Shown: positions 1 to 10,269 of the stretch, piece after piece
How the letters are laid out: every line of letters starts with the position of its first letter
How positions within the stretch are numbered: position 1 is the stretch's first letter
DNA from: Pseudalgibacter alginicilyticus
GTDB taxonomy: Bacteria; Bacteroidota; Bacteroidia; Flavobacteriales; Flavobacteriaceae
NCBI RefSeq assembly: GCF_001310225.1
Contig: NZ_CP012898.1
Location: 2,728,001 to 2,792,000, forward strand
Direction: 5' to 3'
Length of the DNA stretch: 64,000 bases
Program-made: the position numbers and the translations under genes
The notes under the pieces: model-generated
Told to the model about the DNA's origin: nothing
Seen by the model: only the letters and a program-made list of their open reading frames with translations
The model's database searches: none

Positions 1-661
1 TATTAGAATCGGTTAATTCTATTTTAGATGTTTCAAAAAACATCTGTTCTAAATCGGTTTTATCAAAGTCTGCTTGTAACTTACCTATTTTAAATTGACT
101 ATTGGTGCCAATTACATTATCGTCAAAAACAATATCTAAGTTTTTAAAATTCAGATTTCCTAAAATAATTTTTAAAGGTGTTGAGGTTGAGTCTGTTTTT
201 ACACTTGTAGTGTCTGTAGAAGCAAAAGCATCTATTAAAAACTGAAAATTATAACCATCAATAGTATCTTTTCTTATTATATTGGCTCGTAAGCCTTCCC
301 AATATAACGCATCTACACCAACACCTTTACCAGTCATCATGGTCCAAAGTGGTACATTGGCTTCTAAAGATTTTGAGTAAACAAGGGTGTCTCCTTTAGT
401 GTCTTCCAAGTATAACCCATTGAGTTGGATATTGCCATTAAAAGTGATAAAGAGTTTTTTAAGGACAATTTTGGTGTGTGTTTTATTGGAAACAAAAGCA
501 ACAGCCTTATTCACAATAATATTTTGGCCCCAGGGGCTTCTAATAAACAGTAATATTAAAAACAACAATACAAGGATTCCTAAAATAATCCTTGCAATTA
601 TTTTAAGAGCCCTGTGTTTCTTCTTTTTTGGAGCATTTTTAGAATCAGTGCTTTTAATCAC
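1..661 (-). CDS. tamB: TamB-like translocation/assembly module protein, N-terminal part (partial)
   Basis: About 220 codons of a longer minus-strand gene; the C-terminal part lies beyond the left edge. Seen: a short Lys-rich cytoplasmic start (KKKKH near residue 12), one hydrophobic segment at about residues 18-42, then RSPWGQN and a long soluble stretch. This basic tail, single anchor and WGQ arrangement is typical of TamB/DUF490 proteins, which link inner and outer membranes and are implicated in outer-membrane protein or lipid transport. Start: GTG at 661, three codons after an in-frame stop; the first ATG would fall near residue 108, inside conserved sequence. The assignment rests only on the N-terminus. 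An AsmA-family relative is the main alternative. Confidence 0.7.
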   Translation of the reverse strand, partial: MIKSTDSKNAPKKKKHRALKIIARIILGILVLLFLILLFIRSPWGQNIIVNKAVAFVSNKTHTKIVLKKLFITFNGNIQLNGLYLEDTKGDTLVYSKSLEANVPLWTMMTGKGVGVDALYWEGLRANIIRKDTIDGYNFQFLIDAFASTDTTSVKTDSTSTPLKIILGNLNFKNLDIVFDDNVIGTNSQFKIGKLQADFDKTDLEQMFFETSKIELTDSN

Positions 662-703
662 GTTGTTTTTTTATAAGTAAATACCAAATAGTATTGGTAA
701 TGA

Positions 704-711
704 CAAATTTA
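704..711 (-). promoter_or_regulatory. Candidate -7 element upstream of tamB
   Basis: On the minus strand the sequence is TAAATTTG, a match to the Bacteroidota -7 consensus TAnnTTTG, 42 bases before the GTG start. I see no clear -33 TTG at the usual spacing, so the call is tentative. Confidence 0.35.
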
Positions 712-860
712 AGATATTAAGATACGATATTATTGATGACATTCATTTTATTAATAACTCATTTAATCATGAAAACGATGAATTTATGCGTATTTACTTT
801 AAATTAAAATAGTTGATTATTTAAATAGAAGTGTGACTAATTTAAAGTATAAGAGAAGAA

Positions 861-1619
861 TTATTCTTTGAATGTTTTAAGTTCAAAATGGTTGCCGTCA
901 AAAATGCCGTAAGTAAAATATTGAATCCAATCTCCCAAATTGATGTATTTGGATTTTGGATTGAGATCTATATTTAAGGGTAGATGGCGGTGGCCGAATA
1001 CAAAATAATCACGGTGTTTACTTTCTAATTTACGTTTGCAATAAAGCACCAGCCATTCGTTGTCTTCACCAAGGAATTTAGCATCATCATCGCCAGAAAT
1101 AAGTTTATTTTTTACGGACAAATGTTGTGCCATTCGTACACCTAAATCTGGATGCAACCAACGGAATAACCATTTGCAAAACGGATTGGTAAATACTTTT
1201 TTCATGCGTTTATACCCTTTGTCGCCGGGACCTAAACCATCGCCGTGACCAATAAAAAAGGTTTTGTTATTAAAAGTAAATTCCTTGGGTTGGTGAAAAA
1301 CGGGAATGTTTAGTTCATCTTCAAAATAGCCATTCATCCAAAGGTCATGATTGCCTACAAAATAATAAATAGGAATGCCAGAATCTGATATTTCGGCGAG
1401 CTTACCAAGGGTTCTTGTGAATCCTTTTGGGACTACAGTTTTATATTCCATCCAAAAATCGAACATATCACCCAACAAGAAAATGGCGGCAGCATCTTCT
1501 TTTACTTTGTCTAACCAAGCCACGAACTTTTTTTCGCGAGGGAAAGAAGCTTCTTTTGTAGGTGCACCAAGATGATTATCGGATGCGAAATATATTTTTT
1601 TTCCTTTTGGAATTTGCAT
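861..1619 (-). CDS. lpxH: UDP-2,3-diacylglucosamine diphosphatase (LpxH-type metallophosphatase)
   Basis: Predicted to hydrolyse UDP-2,3-diacylglucosamine to lipid X in lipid A synthesis, peripherally at the inner membrane. Calcineurin-like metal ligands appear in order: SDNHLG (D14, H16), LLGDMFD (D51), GNHDLW, GHGDGLG and FGHRHLP near the C-terminus. At 252 residues it fits the family. The start is set at the ATG at 1619 (MQIPKGKK); the open frame reaches further only through a TTG at 1649. It is transcribed toward tamB, with a gap of about 200 bases. LpxH and related Bacteroidota metallophosphatases are hard to separate by eye, so the enzyme class is firm and the exact substrate less so. 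Confidence 0.85.
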   Translation of the reverse strand: MQIPKGKKIYFASDNHLGAPTKEASFPREKKFVAWLDKVKEDAAAIFLLGDMFDFWMEYKTVVPKGFTRTLGKLAEISDSGIPIYYFVGNHDLWMNGYFEDELNIPVFHQPKEFTFNNKTFFIGHGDGLGPGDKGYKRMKKVFTNPFCKWLFRWLHPDLGVRMAQHLSVKNKLISGDDDAKFLGEDNEWLVLYCKRKLESKHRDYFVFGHRHLPLNIDLNPKSKYINLGDWIQYFTYGIFDGNHFELKTFKE

Positions 1620-1763
1620 GCGTAAATATACTAATTCCTGCCCATGCAAGAATGTTTGGTTTTGTATTTTATCGATTGGTGTTTTTTTGTGTCAGTTTAG
1701 TATGTAATTTGATTTTGAGAAAATTTTCAATCCTTTTTTTAGTAACCGATAAAGTTTGTTAAA

Positions 1764-1931
1764 ATGGACTTACTCTTTGCTTTGTATGTGATTAAATATG
1801 AATTATATAAAAAAGAAACAGACTCAAAGAAAATCGTTAATGAAGTTTATACTAAATTCTATGAATTTAATAATAATACTGATTGGACAGCGGAGTATGA
1901 CACTTTTTTTGCAATAGTATACTCAATTTGA
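1764..1931 (+). CDS. Possible 55-residue hypothetical protein
   Basis: ATG to TGA with a hydrophilic composition (for example KKETDSKK and EFNNNTDW), in the otherwise empty stretch between lpxH and the membrane protein at 2197. I recognise no family and no promoter. The Lys/Glu/Asn/Tyr-rich composition looks translated rather than random, but it could equally be the remnant of a larger gene. Confidence 0.3.
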   Translation: MDLLFALYVIKYELYKKETDSKKIVNEVYTKFYEFNNNTDWTAEYDTFFAIVYSI

Positions 1932-2196
1932 AAGTTACACAATCGTATTACTTGCCATCTTAATTAAAAGTAATATTAGGTTGTAAATTATTCAATTAAA
2001 ATAATATTATCTTTATCAATTTTCTTAAATATTCTAAACCTTTTATGTATGTTCATCATCCAACTTTTTACTTATGAAGGTAAGAACAAATAGAAAAATA
2101 ACAATGTTATTGTTGGTTCCGCTTTTTATTAAAAAATTTTATACGGAGATATAAATAGTAGTATACAAATACCATGTATATTTTAGAATAAGACAT

Positions 2197-3345
2197 ATGA
2201 AACAAAAATTTCCATTTATATATATTATTTTGATTTTTATAAATACTCTTTTTGTACTAAAGTATACTAGTAGAATAGATGTGTTTAATGAATATTTGGT
2301 AGCCTTAGTTTATGTATTGATATTATCAATAACAAGTCTTGTTTATGTAAAAATAAACTTGGGAAAATATTACAAATTACTGTATGTTTTTACGTCTATA
2401 CTTTTTTTTGTTTTTACAATTTATTTAAATATTAAAGTTGATGGTAATATTCTTATGGTTGATAGGTGGTCTGCAATGGATGTTGCAATAGAAGCACTAT
2501 TAAAAGGAGATTATCCATATTCTGCAACAGATCATTTAAATGGACGAACATCTAATTTACCTACTCTTATTTTTATTGGAATACCATTTTATTTCATTGG
2601 AAGTGTAGGTTTTCTTCAGTCATTTGCATTTTTAATCTTTATTTATACAACTTACATAACATTTGATAATTATAAGGATAAATTATTTTGTCTATTTCTT
2701 TTAATATTATCACCTTCATACCTTTGGGAAGTTTATGTCAAAAGTGATTTGATGTCTAATTTCATTTTCATTTTATCATTCATGATTTATATAAAAAATA
2801 AAGTTTCAAATAAGAAAAGTATCAATTATTTAGCTTTATCTTTTTTTTCAACTGCGTTAATTATGACAAGAGTTATTGCAGTTATTCCAATTTCATTATT
2901 AGTGTTTAAATATTACTACAAGTATTCAATTCGGAAAAAAGTTTATTTTACTTTGGTATCTTCATTAACTATAGGATTATTTTCATATATATGTTTTCAC
3001 AATGTTAGTAGTTTGGAACACTTTAAATATCATAATCCTTTTGATTTACAAAACAGACAGTTACCTACAATATTAAGCTTTATTTTGATTTTAGTTCCCT
3101 TAATATACTCTTATAGGATTGAAAGTACCATCTCATTAATTAATTCAACTATATTTTTTCTGTTTCTCCCTGTCTTTATTGCATTTATGCTTTCAGTTTT
3201 GAATCATGGTTTTTATTTAACTGTTTTTAAATCATACTTTGATATAAGTTACTTTAATATAATTTTGCCATTCCTTTTGTTTTCTATAACATTTAATTAT
3301 AAAAACATACTATTGCAGCAAAGTACAGAGGCTAACAATAAGTAA
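2197..3345 (+). CDS. Multi-pass membrane protein, putative GT-C type glycosyltransferase
   Basis: 382 residues with roughly ten hydrophobic helices and few soluble loops. The first large loop, residues about 88-120, reads RWSAMDVAIEALLKGDYPY...HLNGRTSNLP. An acidic loop with GDYPY followed by a Pro-containing segment resembles the GT-C fold (GT39/GT87-like lipid-linked sugar transferases); later EVYVKSDLMSN resembles their conserved polar loop. This is inference from topology, not a family match. It stands alone, with about 260 bases of gene-free sequence on its left and 430 on its right, and its codon use is very AT-rich (long A/T runs), which suggests a recently acquired or fast-evolving gene. 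No operon partners. Confidence 0.55.
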   Translation: MKQKFPFIYIILIFINTLFVLKYTSRIDVFNEYLVALVYVLILSITSLVYVKINLGKYYKLLYVFTSILFFVFTIYLNIKVDGNILMVDRWSAMDVAIEALLKGDYPYSATDHLNGRTSNLPTLIFIGIPFYFIGSVGFLQSFAFLIFIYTTYITFDNYKDKLFCLFLLILSPSYLWEVYVKSDLMSNFIFILSFMIYIKNKVSNKKSINYLALSFFSTALIMTRVIAVIPISLLVFKYYYKYSIRKKVYFTLVSSLTIGLFSYICFHNVSSLEHFKYHNPFDLQNRQLPTILSFILILVPLIYSYRIESTISLINSTIFFLFLPVFIAFMLSVLNHGFYLTVFKSYFDISYFNIILPFLLFSITFNYKNILLQQSTEANNK

Positions 3346-3781
3346 AAAATGCAGTAATTTTTACTAAGCAATTTCTATATGTGTTACCATAAGATTAAAT
3401 TTGATTTAATAGCTTATCAAACACTGTAATAATGCGTCTTTTACTAATAATATACTTGTAAGTGTTCAGTAAGCCTTATATAGTTAGTGACATTGACACA
3501 TTGAAAAAATGGATTTCTCTACTTTACTTATCATAGTTTTATTTCTTATCAACCTTAAAAACTTTTATATTGTAGAGGTTTTTTTAACATAATTGAATAG
3601 TAATGATATGATTTTTAGTATTTTATACGCTTGTACCATTCAAGAAAAACAAAGTAATTTTGATTTTTTAAAATACATTAGTAACTATAATCACTAAGGA
3701 TTGAGTCATTACTGAGTTCCTTGGAATGAGTGATTTGTGTAAGCCTTGTATCCTGAATTGGTTCGGGATACAGGTAACGTG
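3346..3781. other. Gene-free stretch with one hairpin
   Basis: Between the GT-C-like gene (+) and queD (-). No credible ORF: the best is a 27-codon hydrophobic frame at 3509. The one structured element is a hairpin at 3745-3773, with arms GTATCC/GGATAC plus inner GAA/TTC around a TTGG loop. It lies just past the queD stop. It has no U-tract in either direction, so it is either a weak queD terminator or a REP-like hairpin of the kind scattered in flavobacterial genomes. Confidence 0.45.
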
Positions 3782-4234
3782 CTAAATATTATCATAATTA
3801 TACCACTCGGCAAAAGACGAATCGGTTTCCTGCAATTTTAAAGAGTGCAAATCAATATGTGCAGGGAGGCGTTTTTTAATTTTTTTAGCAAAATCGATTA
3901 CCATCATTTCGCTGGTGGGTTGATAATCTACTAATAATACATTGTGCCCGCGATCTTGTAGCTCTTTAGCAAGTTCTACATGTGGCGTATTTTTGTTAAA
4001 AACAGTGGCGTGGTCAAAAACATTAACAATTTCTTCTTTTACAATTTTTTTTAGGTCGCCAAAATCGATTACCATGCCATATTTTACATTGGTTTTATCT
4101 GAAATGGGAACACCGATAACGGTTACTGATAATTTGTAGCTGTGGCCGTGTACATTTTTGCACTTACCATCATAGCCGTATAGTGCGTGACCGGACTCAA
4201 AAGAGAATTGTTTTGTGATGCGAATGTGGTTCAT
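3782..4234 (-). CDS. queD: 6-carboxytetrahydropterin synthase (QueD / PTPS family)
   Basis: Converts 7,8-dihydroneopterin triphosphate to 6-carboxy-5,6,7,8-tetrahydropterin, the second step to preQ0 and queuosine. Zn ligands are visible as FESGH (H16) and CKNVHGH (H29, H31), with C25 the catalytic Cys in the CxxxHGH motif. DHATVF, PTSEMM and LQETDSSFAEW are the other family landmarks. 150 residues, a normal length. The start is the ATG at 4234: the frame extends only by a TTG at 4258, and that extension would overlap the -7 box at 4256-4263. No other queuosine genes are nearby. It is divergent from a 2OG-Fe(II) oxygenase with 114 bases between. Confidence 0.92.
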   Translation of the reverse strand: MNHIRITKQFSFESGHALYGYDGKCKNVHGHSYKLSVTVIGVPISDKTNVKYGMVIDFGDLKKIVKEEIVNVFDHATVFNKNTPHVELAKELQDRGHNVLLVDYQPTSEMMVIDFAKKIKKRLPAHIDLHSLKLQETDSSFAEWYNYDNI

Positions 4235-4255
4235 TTTGAAGAGAAATTTATAGTG

Positions 4256-4263
4256 CAAAGATA
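4256..4263 (-). promoter_or_regulatory. queD -7 promoter element
   Basis: TATCTTTG on the minus strand, an exact TAnnTTTG match 21 bases upstream of the queD ATG. It decides the queD start, because a longer N-terminus would be encoded across the promoter. Confidence 0.6.
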
Positions 4264-4268
4264 TTCAT

Positions 4269-4302
4269 TTTGTAAATGCAATTGGTTTTTAGATTACATT
4301 TG
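4269..4302 (+). promoter_or_regulatory. Promoter of the 2OG-Fe(II) oxygenase gene
   Basis: TTTG at 4269-4272 (-33 type), 22 bases, then TACATTTG at 4295-4302 (-7 type), which fits the Bacteroidota TTG / TAnnTTTG pattern. It lies back-to-back with the queD promoter and leaves a leader of about 40 bases before the ATG at 4349. Confidence 0.55.
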
Positions 4303-4348
4303 CGCACTTTTGTCCATTTTGGACTTGGTTTTTAATCTTTTAGGAGCT

Positions 4349-4990
4349 ATGAATCCACTTTTTGAAGCCATTAATTTTGTAGAAAATGCTCTGTATGAGC
4401 AGATAATTTCTGATATTGGGAATCAACAATATAGTATTATTGATAATTTTTTCACTTCGGAAGAGGTCCATATATTAAGGCAAACGCTTATAGAAAAACA
4501 TGAGGAAGATGCTTTTAAAAAAGCAGCTATTGGCAACAGGGTGAATGAAACCATTGTAAAATCTATTCGCGGTGATGTTATTTTATGGATAGACGAGCGT
4601 AATGCTGATGCTAAAGAATGTTTGTTTTTTGATAAAATAAACGATTTGGTAGCCTACTTAAACAGAACTTGCTTTTTGGGTATTTTAAACAAAGAATTTC
4701 ATTATGCTTTATATCCTAAGGGAACTTTTTATAAACGCCATATTGATACGTTTCAGAATGATGACAGACGAAAATTATCTTTTGTTTGCTATTTGAACGA
4801 AGATGGTTGGTTGCCAGAAAATGGTGGTGAATTGGTGTTGTATTTAACTGAAAAAGAAAAGGAGGTTGAAAAAACAATATACCCCTTTCCAGGTCGTGTG
4901 GTGATTTTTGAAAGTCAAATTATTGAACATGAAGTAAAACCGGTTAATAAAGAGCGTTTAAGTATTACTGGGTGGTTAAAAACCAGATGA
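4349..4990 (+). CDS. 2OG-Fe(II) oxygenase (prolyl 4-hydroxylase-like)
   Basis: 213 residues of double-stranded beta-helix type. Iron ligands are H131 and D133 (KRHIDTF) and H194 (EHEVKPV); R203 (KERLSITGW) would bind 2-oxoglutarate. LSFVCYLNEDGW and ENGGELVLY are typical of the P4Hc/Ofd group. Its substrate is not evident; related bacterial proteins hydroxylate proteins or small molecules. The open frame runs upstream to a GTG at 4187, but the ATG at 4349 is preferred because the upstream codons overlap queD and the promoters. Its stop abuts the stop of a convergent 32-codon gene at 4991. Confidence 0.85.
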   Translation: MNPLFEAINFVENALYEQIISDIGNQQYSIIDNFFTSEEVHILRQTLIEKHEEDAFKKAAIGNRVNETIVKSIRGDVILWIDERNADAKECLFFDKINDLVAYLNRTCFLGILNKEFHYALYPKGTFYKRHIDTFQNDDRRKLSFVCYLNEDGWLPENGGELVLYLTEKEKEVEKTIYPFPGRVVIFESQIIEHEVKPVNKERLSITGWLKTR

Positions 4991-5089
4991 TTAACGTTTT
5001 TTTCTTCTATTTACCACGTAAACAATGATTAAAACTAAAGCTAAAATTAGAAACAAACCGTTTCCACTTAAAAAAGACATAATATCCAT
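4991..5089 (-). CDS. Tiny single-pass membrane protein, 32 residues
   Basis: ATG at 5089, stop TAA at 4993-4991. The sequence is a short polar start, a hydrophobic helix at about residues 11-26 (LFLILALVLIIVYVV) and a basic tail NRRKKR, as expected for an inner-membrane miniprotein with its C-terminus inside. It starts three bases after the stop of the 58-residue small protein and is very probably co-transcribed with it and the MATE gene. Function unknown. Too short for ordinary gene callers. Confidence 0.55.
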   Translation of the reverse strand: MDIMSFLSGNGLFLILALVLIIVYVVNRRKKR

Positions 5090-5092
5090 GTT

Positions 5093-5269
5093 TTATAATT
5101 TATCGTTTTTATTTTTGTTGTATCTATAAATAAAATAAGCCAAAAGAACAAGTATTACAAATGGCAGCATAGACCCAATAAATACACCTATTTCGTATGC
5201 ATTATTAGGAGCATTTTGTATTTTTTCTTCAATGGTATTTTCTTGGAAAAAAGTTAAGAATAAACTCAT
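5093..5269 (-). CDS. Small single-pass membrane protein, 58 residues
   Basis: ATG at 5269, 15 bases after the MATE stop. It has a polar, acidic N-terminal half (QENTIEEKIQNAPNNAYE), one hydrophobic helix at about residues 27-49 (IGVFIGSMLPFVILVLLAYFIY) and a Lys/Asn-rich tail. The clean amphipathic plan and tight spacing to both neighbours argue for a real gene. I do not recognise the family. Its position suggests a partner or regulator of the exporter, but this is inference only. Confidence 0.65.
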   Translation of the reverse strand: MSLFLTFFQENTIEEKIQNAPNNAYEIGVFIGSMLPFVILVLLAYFIYRYNKNKNDKL

Positions 5270-5284
5270 TATAATTTGTGTTAC

Positions 5285-6643
5285 TTATTTTGGCAATTTA
5301 GAGTCAAAGTTAATTTTTTCTGAAAGAGGAATAAATATTTTTCTGAATTTTATAATTAAAGGAATGCCTCGCGCTAAAATCCAAAATGTTAGTGCTGTAA
5401 AAATACCATGTAATTGATAGCCTAAAAAATCCATAAAAAATAAAATAGGTATAAACACAATACCTGTTGAAAACAACAAAACATTTCTTAAAAATTTCAT
5501 TTTCCCTAAACCTTTAAACATGCCATCAAAAATGAATGCTAAAGCACAGAAGGGTTGCATAGCAAGAATCATCCAAAAAGAATGATAAAACAGCGTAAGA
5601 ACCTCAGGTTCTTTTGAAAATATTCTACCTATTGGGTAATAAAATACAAAGCCTACAATTGCTAAAATAAGACCTATTGTAATGCCATAAGTAATTAACT
5701 TATTGCTTAATGATATGAGAACATGATAAGCTTTCGCTCCAAATAATTTTCCTGATAAAATATTGCCTGCACTAGCATAGCCATCGACGAAAAATGCAGC
5801 AAAAAACCATAAATTTATACAAATGGTATAAGCAGCAATATGTGCAGCACCATACCCTGTAGCAAAACGCGTAGCAAAATAAAGAGTTACATTAAGTGCT
5901 ACTGTTCTCACGAATAAATTTAGAATCATTAAAACGAATCTTTTTATTTCAGAATTAAAAGGAAAACTAAGTTTTAAAGGTATATCTGTTTTTTTTAGTA
6001 AATAATAGGTTGCTATAATAGCCATCAAGCATTGCGCTATTAAGCTTGCGTACGCTGCACCTTGTATATGCATAGCAGGAAGATAGTTGCTTATGCCAAA
6101 CACTAAAATATAATCTAATACAATGTTTGTAATGGCCCCAATAATAGCAATGATCATGGGGTAATAAGTGTTCTGTAAACCTCTAAAAACGCCAATAATT
6201 GCGATGGTATATAATGTAAATGGAAAACCAAAAACGCGAATTTTATAATACTCTGTACAATAATCTAATATTAAATTTGAAGCATTATACAGTTTGAAAA
6301 TAGCCGAAGCAATAGGATAGGTTCCAATAATTATTAACAGACTCAAACTTGTAATAATGAAAATGGCTTGTGCAGGTAAATTTTTAATTGTATCAATTTT
6401 GTTGGCACCAACATATTGAGAAACTATGGATGAAATTGCACTTCGGGTCTGGCCAAGAACCCATATTAACATAGATATGAATGTGCCCACAATACCAACT
6501 GCAGCCAGGGATTCGGTAGCATTTATTGGAATATTTCCAACAATGGCGGCGTCGGTTAATGATAAAATAGGTTCTACTATACCTCCAATGAGTGCTGGAA
6601 TAGCAAGTTTATTAATTTGTTTTAAAGTAATATTTGTGTTCAC
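5285..6643 (-). CDS. MATE family efflux transporter (DinF/NorM-like)
   Basis: 452 residues in about twelve transmembrane helices, the standard MATE length. The N-terminal half opens with LAIPALIGGIVEPILSLTDAAIVGN, the family's first-helix signature (PAL...P...DT/AA.VG). It would export cationic drugs or metabolites in exchange for Na+ or H+; the substrate cannot be read from sequence. The start is a GTG at 6643, four codons after an in-frame stop; an ATG in the overlapping frame (ATATGTGA) stops at once. Two small membrane-protein genes follow within 15 and 3 bases, giving a three-gene unit. Confidence 0.9.
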   Translation of the reverse strand: MNTNITLKQINKLAIPALIGGIVEPILSLTDAAIVGNIPINATESLAAVGIVGTFISMLIWVLGQTRSAISSIVSQYVGANKIDTIKNLPAQAIFIITSLSLLIIIGTYPIASAIFKLYNASNLILDYCTEYYKIRVFGFPFTLYTIAIIGVFRGLQNTYYPMIIAIIGAITNIVLDYILVFGISNYLPAMHIQGAAYASLIAQCLMAIIATYYLLKKTDIPLKLSFPFNSEIKRFVLMILNLFVRTVALNVTLYFATRFATGYGAAHIAAYTICINLWFFAAFFVDGYASAGNILSGKLFGAKAYHVLISLSNKLITYGITIGLILAIVGFVFYYPIGRIFSKEPEVLTLFYHSFWMILAMQPFCALAFIFDGMFKGLGKMKFLRNVLLFSTGIVFIPILFFMDFLGYQLHGIFTALTFWILARGIPLIIKFRKIFIPLSEKINFDSKLPK

Positions 6644-6748
6644 ATATTCGATTTAGAAGATTTTATACTTAAAAATGGAAAAATAATGTAATTTTGAAAA
6701 AAATAGCACTATTATTTATATGATTTTATGTGTTTTGACTAAACAAGA

Positions 6749-6822
6749 GGGGATGTAGCTCAGTTGGCTAGAGTGCTTGACTGGCAGTCAAGAGGTCGTG
6801 GGTTCGAATCCCATCTTCTCCA
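6749..6822 (+). tRNA. tRNA-Ala(GGC)
   Basis: Full cloverleaf: acceptor GGGGATG/CTTCTCC, D-arm GCTC...GAGT, anticodon stem CTTGA/TCAAG around loop CTGGCAG (anticodon GGC), T-arm GTGGG-TTCGAAT-CCCAT, discriminator A at 6822. The acceptor has the G3:U70 pair that defines alanine tRNAs. One U6-U67 mismatch is present in the acceptor stem. CCA is not encoded, as usual in this phylum. Confidence 0.96.
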
Positions 6823-6831
6823 CTTTTAAAT

Positions 6832-6866
6832 AAAAGGTTTTAGGATTAAACTTCTGAAACCTTTTT
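6832..6866 (+). terminator. Rho-independent terminator after tRNA-Ala
   Basis: Arms AAAAGGTTT (6832-6840) and AAACCTTTT (6857-6865) with a 16-base loop, running into T residues ten bases past the tRNA. Confidence 0.6.
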
Positions 6867-6975
6867 AATTTTAAAGGTAAATATAGAATTTAATCAATTT
6901 TATACAAATTCGTTTGAATTTAGAGACTCAAAATAAACATTAGAAAAATAGCTCTAATCACTAAATACTTTTTTC

Positions 6976-7015
6976 ATTTAAAAAGGGTTCCACTTTGAAA
7001 CAAAGTAGAACCCTT
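6976..7015 (-). terminator. Terminator of the PUL operon (after the beta-galactosidase gene)
   Basis: Stem AAGGGTTC-x-ACTTTG / CAAAGT-x-GAACCCTT (6983-7015) with a three-base loop; on the minus strand it is followed by a run of T. It lies 35 bases beyond the stop at 7050, where the five-gene operon should end. Confidence 0.75.
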
Positions 7016-7049
7016 GATAATTTTTATTTACACCCGTTATTGGGTGGTG

Positions 7050-10223
<3,174 letters not shown>

Positions 10224-10269
10224 TTATAGTATCAATGTTGGTTATAATTTTTTATGAAAAAGCATTGAT

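Noticed and set aside
387-680. 97-codon plus-strand open frame at the left end
   Set aside because: Antisense shadow of the TamB N-terminus; its hydrophobic tail mirrors the tamB anchor codons.
3509-3592. 27-codon hydrophobic ORF in the gap before queD
   Set aside because: Too short, no promoter or neighbouring gene, and such A/T-rich frames occur by chance.
4187-4348. 54-codon N-terminal extension of the 2OG oxygenase
   Set aside because: GTG-initiated, overlaps the queD coding region and both promoters; not part of the fold.
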